Shown: positions 1 to 5,868 of the stretch, in pieces
How the letters are laid out: each line of letters opens with the position of its first letter
How positions within the stretch are numbered: the first letter of the stretch is position 1
Source: Siphonobacter sp047605205
Lineage (GTDB): Bacteria; Bacteroidota; Bacteroidia; Cytophagales; Spirosomataceae
DNA length: 12,386 nucleotides
NCBI GenBank assembly: GCA_047605205.1
Contig: JASGGE010000119.1
Location: forward strand, 1 to 12,386
Reading direction: 5' to 3'
The notes under the pieces: model-generated
The model's database searches: none
Told to the model about the DNA's origin: nothing
Seen by the model: the letters and a program-made list of their open reading frames with translations, nothing else
Position numbers and translations under genes: made by a program

Positions 1-89
1 CTCTTCCATAAGTTAATCTTCTTGATGTCAACCTATTTCAGGACGGTGCATATCTTTCTTTAAAAAAGACTGAAGTATCGAACCGTTTT

Positions 90-659
90 CTACTTCAACC
101 AATTCACAAGCATTTGCTTGCCAAACTGTGTCAAATAAGCTTCTGGATGAAATTGTACTCCTCGAACATCATATTTCGTATGAGCTTCGGCCAGCACAAA
201 ACCTTTTTCGTCAACAGCTGTAATTTTTAATTCCTCGGGCATCGTTTCAGGCACAACTGTCCAGGAATGATAGCGACAAACTTCTATTTCTTCGGGTAAG
301 CCCTGGAAAAGCTTTTCGGCATCATCCTTTATAATACATTTGGTGGTAACCCCGTGAAGTACGTCGCCCATGTTCAGAAGTTTTGCTCCGAATGCTTCTC
401 CAATAGCCTGATGGCCAAGGCACACACCGAAAATAGATTTTGTTGGGGCATATTCCCGAATCAGCTCCAGCATAATGCCTGCTTCTTCAGGAATGCCAGG
501 CCCGGGAGAGAGCAGAATCTTGTCGTATTGAGCAACCTCTGCCAGAGTAATTTTATCATTCCGGAAAACATCCACTTCATGCCCCAGCTCTTTCAATAAG
601 TAAACGAGGTTATAAACAAAGGAATCGTAATTGTCGAGTACTAGAATTTTATAAGGCAT
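90..659 (-). CDS. trpG: Anthranilate synthase component II (glutamine amidotransferase)
   Basis: This is the glutaminase subunit of anthranilate synthase. It releases ammonia from glutamine and passes it to TrpE, which makes anthranilate from chorismate in the first committed step of tryptophan synthesis. The 189 residues form one class I glutamine amidotransferase domain of normal family length. Visible motifs are LLSPGPG (49-55, oxyanion region), GVCLGHQ (78-84) with nucleophile Cys80, YHSW (130-133) and FHPE (170-173) with His171 and Glu173 completing the triad. The start is ATG with no Shine-Dalgarno, as is usual in Bacteroidota. It lies 67 bases after trpE on the same strand and is probably cotranscribed. 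No terminator follows before the window edge, and an ATG-GAA-GAG on the minus strand at 9-1 could begin the next trp gene. PabA is the alternative, since such subunits can serve both enzymes; the trpE neighbour favours TrpG. Confidence 0.95.
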   Translation of the reverse strand: MPYKILVLDNYDSFVYNLVYLLKELGHEVDVFRNDKITLAEVAQYDKILLSPGPGIPEEAGIMLELIREYAPTKSIFGVCLGHQAIGEAFGAKLLNMGDVLHGVTTKCIIKDDAEKLFQGLPEEIEVCRYHSWTVVPETMPEELKITAVDEKGFVLAEAHTKYDVRGVQFHPEAYLTQFGKQMLVNWLK

Positions 660-726
660 CGCTTTATTTTGTAGTTAGGTATTTGTTGTGAGTTATCAAT
701 TACTCAAATTATCAGCCGACAACTAA

Positions 727-2154
727 TTAAATTTCTTCTGCCATTTCCATGGCTTTGCGTAAGGCAGCAAGTTTGCTATGAATTTCCTGTAACTCGCTTT
801 CTACATTGGATTTGGCCACTACGCCCATACCTGCCTGATAAAATAAGGTGTGGTTTTTACTTAAGAATGTACGAATGGCAATGGCATGGTTGAAGTCACC
901 ATTAAAATTAAGCTGCCCGATTGCTCCGCCGTAAATACTACGGTTGGTCGTTTCGTAGCGGTTAATTAGTTTCATGGCCATATGCTTAGGTGCCCCTGAA
1001 AGGGTTCCTGCCGGAAATGTATCTGCTACTAATTGTAATGGGTTCGTTCCGGTGGTCATTTTTCCAACTACTTTCGAAACCAAGTGAATGACATGGCTAT
1101 AATACTGAACCTCTTTAAAGGTCTCCACCTTAACAGAATCGCTACTACGGCTTAAATCATTCCGAGCCAGGTCAACCAGCATCACATGTTCAGCAGATTC
1201 TTTAGGGTCTGCCAGTAGTTCACGGGCCAACTCAGCATCTCGCTCATCATCACCTGTTCGCCGAAAAGTACCCGCAATTGGATGAATTTCTGCCAAGCCG
1301 TTTTTGATGTAAATCTGTTTTTCAGGAGAAGAACCAAAGATTCGATATGAGCCAAAATCGAAATAGAAAAGATATGGGGACGGGTTTATGGAACGTAAGG
1401 CACGATACACCTGAAAATCGTCTCCTTCATATTGCCGTGAAAAGCGGCGGGACGGAACAATCTGGAAAACGTCACCACGTAAGCAATGCTCAATACATTT
1501 ATTCACTACTTCCCGCATTTCATCGTCGGTACGATTCGTCTGTTCTTCTCCTTTTAGATGAAATGTTCCGGAAGATGTTTTAGGCGTTTGAATCAAAAAT
1601 TCTAACTGATTCAATCCTTCAGCCTGTTTTGATATTGCATCTCCATACTGATGTTCAAACAAATACACTTCATTTTTAAAGTGATTGAACACGATGACAT
1701 ACCTATAAACGTAATAAACAATCTGCGGAATGGCCGACTCTGGACTTTTGGGCTGAATTTCAATGTCTTCAAAGTACTCTACAGAATCGTAGGTCATATG
1801 ACCAAATAACCCATTAGTAGGGAATAGGAAACCCAATGCCTTTTCTTCAAAACAGGCGGCGAAGGCTCGTAAGGCGTCTACGGCATCTTTCCGTTGCACT
1901 AACCGCTTTTCTTCTGTTGAACCGTCTGGGAATTTTTGAGTCACTACATCGTCATCTAATACAAAACTTGCAACCGGATCACAACCAATAAAACTCAGGC
2001 TATTTTGCATAGCGTGATAATCTGCACTTTCCAGTAAAACAGAGTTAGGGAACTGCCGACGGATACGTTGATAAGCACTCACAGGCGTAAGCATATCAGC
2101 TAGTAAGCGACGCGAATGAGTAGTAATGGGAAAATATTTCACTGCTGTGTCCAT
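727..2154 (-). CDS. trpE: Anthranilate synthase component I
   Basis: This large subunit converts chorismate and ammonia to anthranilate. The 475 residues have the N-terminal TrpE domain and the C-terminal chorismate-binding domain (about 210-470). LLES (40-43) together with NPSPY (257-261) matches the tryptophan feedback-binding elements of TrpE and argues against aminodeoxychorismate synthase PabB. Chorismate-domain signatures are PIAGT (292-296), AEHVMLVDLARNDL (321-334), FPAGTLSGAPK (380-390), GGAIG (409-413) and AGMGVVAKSNVESE (441-454). The start is ATG in an A-rich context. It is the first gene of the minus-strand trp unit and is followed by trpG after 67 bases. It is preceded by a leader of roughly 290 bases holding a Trp-rich leader peptide and an attenuator-like hairpin, so it is probably controlled both by feedback inhibition of the enzyme and by transcription attenuation. 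Confidence 0.95.
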   Translation of the reverse strand: MDTAVKYFPITTHSRRLLADMLTPVSAYQRIRRQFPNSVLLESADYHAMQNSLSFIGCDPVASFVLDDDVVTQKFPDGSTEEKRLVQRKDAVDALRAFAACFEEKALGFLFPTNGLFGHMTYDSVEYFEDIEIQPKSPESAIPQIVYYVYRYVIVFNHFKNEVYLFEHQYGDAISKQAEGLNQLEFLIQTPKTSSGTFHLKGEEQTNRTDDEMREVVNKCIEHCLRGDVFQIVPSRRFSRQYEGDDFQVYRALRSINPSPYLFYFDFGSYRIFGSSPEKQIYIKNGLAEIHPIAGTFRRTGDDERDAELARELLADPKESAEHVMLVDLARNDLSRSSDSVKVETFKEVQYYSHVIHLVSKVVGKMTTGTNPLQLVADTFPAGTLSGAPKHMAMKLINRYETTNRSIYGGAIGQLNFNGDFNHAIAIRTFLSKNHTLFYQAGMGVVAKSNVESELQEIHSKLAALRKAMEMAEEI

Positions 2155-2259
2155 TTTTTATTAGTATGAATGAAAGGTTTCAAACTTCCGTTCTTCTGTT
2201 TTTAATACGTGCCGCTTTATCCGTCATAAGCTTACGTTCGTATGAGTTAGTTATAAATG

Positions 2260-2295
2260 ATAACGCCCGCTGTTCGGCTGAACAGCGGGCGTTAT
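2260..2295 (-). terminator. 16-bp GC-rich hairpin in the trp leader, presumed attenuator terminator
   Basis: A perfect 16-bp inverted repeat (2295-2280 with 2275-2260) closes on a four-base loop, AGCC on the minus strand. The stem core is GC-rich. The following minus-strand bases are CATTTATAAC, a poor U-tract, so termination may be inefficient or may need help. It lies 105 bases before the trpE start and about 40 bases after the leader-peptide stop. Confidence 0.7.
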
Positions 2296-2357
2296 AGCTT
2301 ATGTTTAGGCTTGCTTTATACGCATAGAAAGGCTGTTCAACCGAGAGACCCCAGTTG
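2260..2357 (-). promoter_or_regulatory. Candidate trp attenuator (protector, antiterminator and terminator pairings)
   Basis: Read on the minus strand, segment 1 (2357-2350, directly after the Trp codons) can pair with segment 2 (2345-2338): eight base pairs including two G-U pairs, with a GUCU loop. Segment 2, extended to 2342-2332 (GGTTGAACAGC), can instead pair with segment 3 (2286-2276, GCTGTTCAGCC): eleven pairs, one of them G-U. Segment 3 includes the inner left arm and loop of the 16-bp hairpin at 2295-2260, so the antiterminator excludes that hairpin. A ribosome stalled on the Trp codons would cover segment 1 and free segment 2 for antitermination. A ribosome reaching the stop codon would cover segment 2 and allow the terminator. 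The pairings are read directly from sequence; the mechanism is inferred from enterobacterial trp attenuation. Confidence 0.78.
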
Positions 2358-2396
2358 CCACCACCAAGCTTGTGCGAAAGAAGCGTTCATTTTCAT
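2337..2396 (-). CDS. trpL: trp leader peptide with three consecutive Trp codons
   Basis: This short reading frame, upstream of trpE on the same strand, encodes MKMNASFAQAWWWQLGSLG and ends in TGA at 2339-2337. Three adjacent TGG codons lie at 2366-2358. Tryptophan is rare and coded by a single codon, so a WWW run in a 19-codon frame before a tryptophan operon is hard to explain by chance. It resembles enterobacterial TrpL in size and design (a short peptide with consecutive Trp codons). A second in-frame ATG at 2390-2388 is an alternative start. A weak purine-rich stretch (AGGGAT) lies about 9 to 14 bases upstream of the first ATG. The peptide itself probably has no function: its translation would sense charged tRNA-Trp. 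The name trpL is assigned by role, not by homology. Confidence 0.85.
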   Translation of the reverse strand: MKMNASFAQAWWWQLGSLG

Positions 2397-2431
2397 CTTT
2401 TATTTATCCCTACACCCATTAATTCTTGATG

Positions 2432-2439
2432 TAGCTTTG
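2432..2439 (+). promoter_or_regulatory. Candidate -7 box for the plus-strand lipoprotein gene
   Basis: TAGCTTTG matches the Bacteroidota TAnnTTTG box exactly and lies about 108 bases before the lipoprotein start. No convincing -33 TTG is found at the expected distance. It nearly abuts the oppositely oriented trp -7 box at 2446-2453, so both promoters could not be occupied at once. Confidence 0.35.
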
Positions 2440-2445
2440 TTGCGA

Positions 2446-2478
2446 CAAACTTATAAACAATTTTAGAGTTTGGCTAAA
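2446..2478 (-). promoter_or_regulatory. Candidate promoter of the trp operon
   Basis: TAAGTTTG at 2453-2446 on the minus strand matches the Bacteroidota -7 consensus TAnnTTTG exactly. A weak TTTA at 2478-2475 sits 21 bases upstream in the -33 position. Transcription would begin near 2440, about 45 bases before the leader-peptide start, so the whole attenuator would be transcribed. Confidence 0.5.
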
Positions 2479-2547
2479 CTGTTTACGTTTTTTTTGAATT
2501 TCCGGTCTGCCTCGGGAATTTTAATTTTTTCGAATCTTAATGTATAT

Positions 2548-2928
2548 ATGAAAGGTCTATCTTTTCTTTTTTTTATCTGCTTATTCACTGCCTGTACGCA
2601 TCAACCCGATTTGCAGGGGTTCCCAGCTGAGAAATGGCGAGCAGATAAAGGCGGCTGTAATGGGGTTCGGAAAACACTGGTAGAAGATTTCAAGAGAATC
2701 CGTCAAAACTTAAAAGGAACTTCTTCAAACGATTTTGTTGAGATTTTCGGGAAGCCCGATATTAATGAAATTGCCGATCGTAATCAGGAATATTATGTCT
2801 ACTTTCTGGAAGCAGGGTCGCATTGTCAGGATATTACAAAAAGATCGCAGGCGGCTTCGGTCGCTATTCGATTTTCATCCGTAGGGCTTGCTTCTGAAAT
2901 TACATTTCAAAATGGTACTCCTGAATAA
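2548..2928 (+). CDS. Small putative lipoprotein of unknown function
   Basis: This frame encodes 126 residues that I do not recognise as a named family. The start is placed at the ATG at 2548 because it yields a proper lipoprotein signal: Lys2, a hydrophobic core, then a lipobox-like LFTAC with Cys16 as the predicted lipidated residue. An upstream ATG at 2470 would add 26 residues and bury this signal. The mature part has a W-x-A-D-x-G-G-C-N-G motif (30-39) and a second cysteine at 93, so a disulfide with Cys37 is possible. The stretch from about 55 to 88 (GTSSNDFVEIFGKPD, then YYVYF) recalls the small SmpA/BamE-type lipoprotein fold, in which a helix leads to a GxP turn and strands; this is a weak resemblance only. 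It diverges from the trp leader and ends just before a bidirectional terminator. Confidence 0.7.
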   Translation: MKGLSFLFFICLFTACTHQPDLQGFPAEKWRADKGGCNGVRKTLVEDFKRIRQNLKGTSSNDFVEIFGKPDINEIADRNQEYYVYFLEAGSHCQDITKRSQAASVAIRFSSVGLASEITFQNGTPE

Positions 2929-2943
2929 AAAGAGCTTTCAAGC

Positions 2944-2976
2944 AAAAGAGCCAATCCTGATAGGATCGGCTCTTTT
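2944..2976. terminator. Bidirectional terminator between convergent genes
   Basis: The inverted repeat pairs AAAAGAGCC (2944-2952) with GGCTCTTTT (2968-2976). After one mismatch, an inner ATCCT/AGGAT stem closes on a GAT loop. The A and T runs at its ends give a U-rich tail in either direction, fitting its place between the plus-strand lipoprotein gene and the minus-strand oxidoreductase gene. Confidence 0.85.
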
Positions 2977-2993
2977 GGTTACTACTGAAACCG

Positions 2994-4463
2994 TTATGAT
3001 CCTAATGACCAACCTGAACGGTATTCACGTTTTACAAATTGGTTAGCTTCTTCAAAATTAGTGATCCGCATTGCGTTACCATCCCAAAGCAATTTCTTAC
3101 GACCAGGATAGCTAAAGCCTTGCCCGTTTGCATTGGGCTGACGCAGGTTATAACTACGGATGGCCAGGTTACCCATGATAACCGTTTCTGTCAGCGGGCC
3201 AGCATAATCAAAGGAAGACGTCAGTTTTTGGTGTGATTCTGAGCCAAACCCTTCTTTACATGCCCGCACCCAAGCCGTTTGGTGACCACTCTCAGGCATT
3301 TTTTGCAGCTCTGTTTCGGCCCATTTGTATTTAGCCAGATCCTGCTCGCTCATCTTTTTCTTATTAAAGAAGAGTTTAGGAACATTTCCGTAGGTTCCGC
3401 AAGTCATAATCCCTTTGGAACCGATAAGAATTACTCCATTCGCACTATCCGGATCCCCAATAGGTTCGTCAGCAGGAATTAAATCTGGGTGGAACGCTCG
3501 AATCCCGCCATCAGACCAGTACATTTTTACATCAGACTTATTCTTTTTCGTAGCCGGGAATTTCAACTGAACATGGCTCGATGGAGGGCATCCTTCCGGA
3601 ATATACTCAGGGGTCCAGTCTTTTACGAATACAGAACCTGCCGAACATTCCACTTCCGTTGGATAGCCAAGACCTAGTACCCGGAAAGCAGGGTCAATCA
3701 AGTGACAACCCATATCTCCCAGAGCACCCGTACCGAAATTCCACCAACCCCGCCATTTGAAAGGGTGATACGCTGGCGTATAATCCACCCACTGAGCAGG
3801 GCCAATGAACTGATCCCAGGCTAAGCCATCGGGCAGGTCATATTTACCCGTTGGTACCGGAATACCCTGAGGCCATACCGGGCGGTTTGTCCAGATATGT
3901 ACTTCATTTACGGTACCAATTAAACCAGCCTCAAACCACTTCACCATTTGCCAGCTTCCTACACTAGAGGCTCCCTGGTTACCCATCTGGCTTACCACTT
4001 TATATTTACGAGCTCCTTCTGTTAAGGTACGAGCTTCATAAATATCATGCGTTAACGGTTTTTGTACATACACGTGCTTGCCCGATTGCATAGCAGCCAT
4101 AGCAATGACAGCATGGGTATTATCAGGTGTTGAAATAACGACAGCATCAATGTTTTTGCCTTCCTTATCCAGCATCTCCTTATAATTCTGATACCGCTTG
4201 GCATTCGGAAAACGTTCGACCGATTTGGCCGCCTGTTTCCAATCGACATCACAAAGAGCTACTACGTTTTCAGCACCATTATTATAAGCATTCCAGATGT
4301 CACTGGTTCCTTTGCCGCCGGCTCCAACTGACGCAAGATTCAGTTTATCAGAAGGAGCAATGTATCCTTTTCCTAAAACGTGACGAGGGACAATGTAAAA
4401 GGCAGCCGCGGCCAGAGATCCTTTTTTCAAAAACTCACGACGAGTCGCTTGCATTTTTTTCAT
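2994..4463 (-). CDS. Tat-exported Gfo/Idh/MocA family oxidoreductase
   Basis: This is an NAD(P)-dependent sugar or polyol dehydrogenase-like protein of 489 residues. The N-terminus is a twin-arginine signal (TRREFLKKG, Arg8-Arg9, then an Ala-rich hydrophobic stretch to about 30), so it is probably folded with its cofactor and exported. The Rossmann domain begins at about 40 with VGAGGKG (46-52) and continues with STPDNTHA (111-118). The usual EKP catalytic-lysine motif reads QKP here (134-136). The C-terminal domain carries ALGDMGCHLID (247-257), whose Asp and His match conserved residues of the family. The start is ATG at 4463; ATG codon 4 is an alternative that keeps the Tat motif. It lies 48 bases downstream of the TIM-barrel gene, likely one transcript, and ends at the shared terminator. 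Substrate is unknown; exported members are common in Bacteroidota and Planctomycetes that degrade carbohydrates. Confidence 0.88.
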   Translation of the reverse strand: MKKMQATRREFLKKGSLAAAAFYIVPRHVLGKGYIAPSDKLNLASVGAGGKGTSDIWNAYNNGAENVVALCDVDWKQAAKSVERFPNAKRYQNYKEMLDKEGKNIDAVVISTPDNTHAVIAMAAMQSGKHVYVQKPLTHDIYEARTLTEGARKYKVVSQMGNQGASSVGSWQMVKWFEAGLIGTVNEVHIWTNRPVWPQGIPVPTGKYDLPDGLAWDQFIGPAQWVDYTPAYHPFKWRGWWNFGTGALGDMGCHLIDPAFRVLGLGYPTEVECSAGSVFVKDWTPEYIPEGCPPSSHVQLKFPATKKNKSDVKMYWSDGGIRAFHPDLIPADEPIGDPDSANGVILIGSKGIMTCGTYGNVPKLFFNKKKMSEQDLAKYKWAETELQKMPESGHQTAWVRACKEGFGSESHQKLTSSFDYAGPLTETVIMGNLAIRSYNLRQPNANGQGFSYPGRKKLLWDGNAMRITNFEEANQFVKREYRSGWSLGS

Positions 4464-4511
4464 AGAGAAATAGAGAAAGAGAATATGTTACTTTTTAGTC
4501 ATTAGATTCTT

Positions 4512-5441
4512 TTATACCAGCATGCCTACCCGCTCAATCAGTTCTTTTGTTTTACGGATACCCTCATCCTCAGAAAGCTTATTCCCTTCATATTCAATCC
4601 CTACATAGCCTTTAAAGCCTGACTTTTTCACGATTTCCATAATGCGGCGGTAATCTGTTTCAACGCAGTTTCCCTCAGCATCAAAATTATAGGTCTTTGC
4701 CGATACGCCTTTGGCAAATGGCATTAATTCCTGCGTTCCTTTATATCGGTCATATTCCTCGGCACATTCTGCACTGCCCGGCACGCGTTTAATACAGAAA
4801 TTACCGAAATCGGGTAAGGTACCGCAGTTTTTCATATTAACTCCTTTCATTACTGAACTAAGCCATTGCCCATTAGAGGAGTATCCGCCGTGGTTTTCAA
4901 CAATAACATTGATACCTGTTTTAGCCGCAAACTCACTTAAACGGCCCAGCCCATCAATGGCATTTTTCATAACTTCTTCTGCTGCTCCCTGGCCTGCAGC
5001 ATTTACACGAATCGTCTTACAACCTAAGAATTTAGCAGCCTCTACCCATTTATAATGATTTTCTACTGCCTTTTTCCGTTTGTTATCATCCTTATCTCCC
5101 AATTCGCCTTCGCCGTCACACATAATAAGGTGATTTTTTACGCCATTATCTTTACAGCGTTGTAACAGCTCTTTTAAGTAAGCTGTATCTTCCGCTTTAT
5201 CCTTAAAAAACTGATTAACATATTCTACTGTAGAAATGCCGAATTCTTTTTTGGCCCGAACGGGAAAATCAAGGTTGGTCATTTTCTTTCCGAAAAGAGT
5301 TCGGTGAAAAGACCATTCGGCTATTGATATCTCGAAGAACGGCTTTTTGAAGGCTGCCTCGGCCAGTAAGTTGCTAGCTGGAATAGTAGAGGCAGCTATT
5401 AAGCCCATGTTCCGTAAAAAGGAACGACGATTTTGATTCAT
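4512..5441 (-). CDS. Tat-exported TIM-barrel sugar isomerase/epimerase-like protein
   Basis: The 309-residue protein belongs to the xylose-isomerase-like TIM-barrel superfamily (AP endonuclease 2 family), often annotated as sugar phosphate isomerase/epimerase or hydroxypyruvate isomerase. The N-terminus NRRSFLRNMG (Arg5-Arg6) followed by a short hydrophobic stretch and ASNLLAEA is a Tat signal, so export is predicted. Candidate metal ligands are Glu182 in VENHGG, Asp211 in LPDFGNF and Glu283 in GIEYEG. The position where many relatives carry a ligand His seems to be in GVSAKTY (245-251), which has none. It is probably the first gene of a two-gene unit with the oxidoreductase. Such pairs suggest consecutive oxidation and isomerisation of a sugar or inositol-like compound, but the substrate cannot be read from sequence. 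Confidence 0.85.
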   Translation of the reverse strand: MNQNRRSFLRNMGLIAASTIPASNLLAEAAFKKPFFEISIAEWSFHRTLFGKKMTNLDFPVRAKKEFGISTVEYVNQFFKDKAEDTAYLKELLQRCKDNGVKNHLIMCDGEGELGDKDDNKRKKAVENHYKWVEAAKFLGCKTIRVNAAGQGAAEEVMKNAIDGLGRLSEFAAKTGINVIVENHGGYSSNGQWLSSVMKGVNMKNCGTLPDFGNFCIKRVPGSAECAEEYDRYKGTQELMPFAKGVSAKTYNFDAEGNCVETDYRRIMEIVKKSGFKGYVGIEYEGNKLSEDEGIRKTKELIERVGMLV

Positions 5442-5868
5442 ACGGAATAGAGTTTAGAGCAAAACGCTTTTTCGGGGTGGAAAATAGATAAGTTTTCCGG
5501 TATTATAAATGCTTCTTCGACAAATCCAGAACAATTGATACCTGACGGTCTTTGAAAAGAGAAAATCTCCTACCTTCTGGTTAGTATACACTTCTTCATG
5601 GAATTTATACCTCTACTTCCGCGTTTTCTTCTAAACAACCTGTATAGCGATGGTTTTCTGATTACTTTTGAGCATCAAAACGTAAATTTACAGCTTTTGG
5701 AGTCTTATGCATTTCTCCTGAAATTTATAGCTTTAAAAAGTTATAAATTGGCTTTTTATGAGAAATGTCAATTCCTTAAAAACCGTTTACATCCAAACTA
5801 GTTGTTATATATAAGGAATGAGCAGTCCGGTCAGCACGCTGCCACAAAAGGCAACGAAATTCAAGAAA
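5442..5868. other. AT-rich divergent intergenic region
   Basis: This 427-base gap separates the minus-strand TIM-barrel gene from plus-strand ispH. It holds a plus-strand TACTTTTG (5663-5670), an exact TAnnTTTG box without a good -33 partner, which would give ispH a 5' untranslated region of roughly 190 bases. A 10-base palindrome, GTAAATTTAC, lies just after it (5682-5691). On the minus strand TGGATTTG (5528-5521) is a one-mismatch -7 box that could serve the TIM-barrel gene. A 67-codon open frame at 5598-5801 has no recognisable features. I see no RNA gene or repeat. Confidence 0.5.
5663..5670 (+). promoter_or_regulatory. Candidate -7 box upstream of ispH
   Basis: TACTTTTG matches the Bacteroidota TAnnTTTG consensus. 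The expected -33 region (about 5638-5643) lacks TTG, so support rests on one box and the orientation toward ispH. Confidence 0.3.

Noticed and set aside
1..9. Minus-strand ATG-GAA-GAG at the left edge as the start of another trp gene.
   Set aside because: Only three codons are inside the window; the identity cannot be supported.
689..706. TGAGT/ACTCA hairpin in the trpE-trpG gap.
   Set aside because: Only five base pairs with an eight-base loop and no U-tract; too weak to call a terminator or regulatory site.
2260..2295. Strong hairpin as a repeat unit or mobile-element remnant.
   Set aside because: It occurs once in the window, and its inner arm matches a leader segment exactly as an attenuator needs.
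2470..2547. Upstream ATG for the small lipoprotein, adding 26 residues.
   Set aside because: It would place the lipoprotein signal inside the protein; the ATG at 2548 gives a normal signal and lipobox.
4711..5055. 114-codon plus-strand frame opposite the TIM-barrel gene.
   Set aside because: It lies wholly inside a well-supported minus-strand gene and has no recognisable features.
5598..5801. 67-codon plus-strand open frame upstream of ispH.
   Set aside because: The hydrophobic, Leu/Phe/Lys-rich translation has the composition expected of AT-rich noncoding DNA, with no domain, signal or start-site support.
5818..5868. In-frame upstream ATG extending IspH by 17 residues.
   Set aside because: The extra residues look unstructured, the AGGA directly abuts the ATG and is too close to act as a ribosome binding site, and MKSFQIP fits the family start better.
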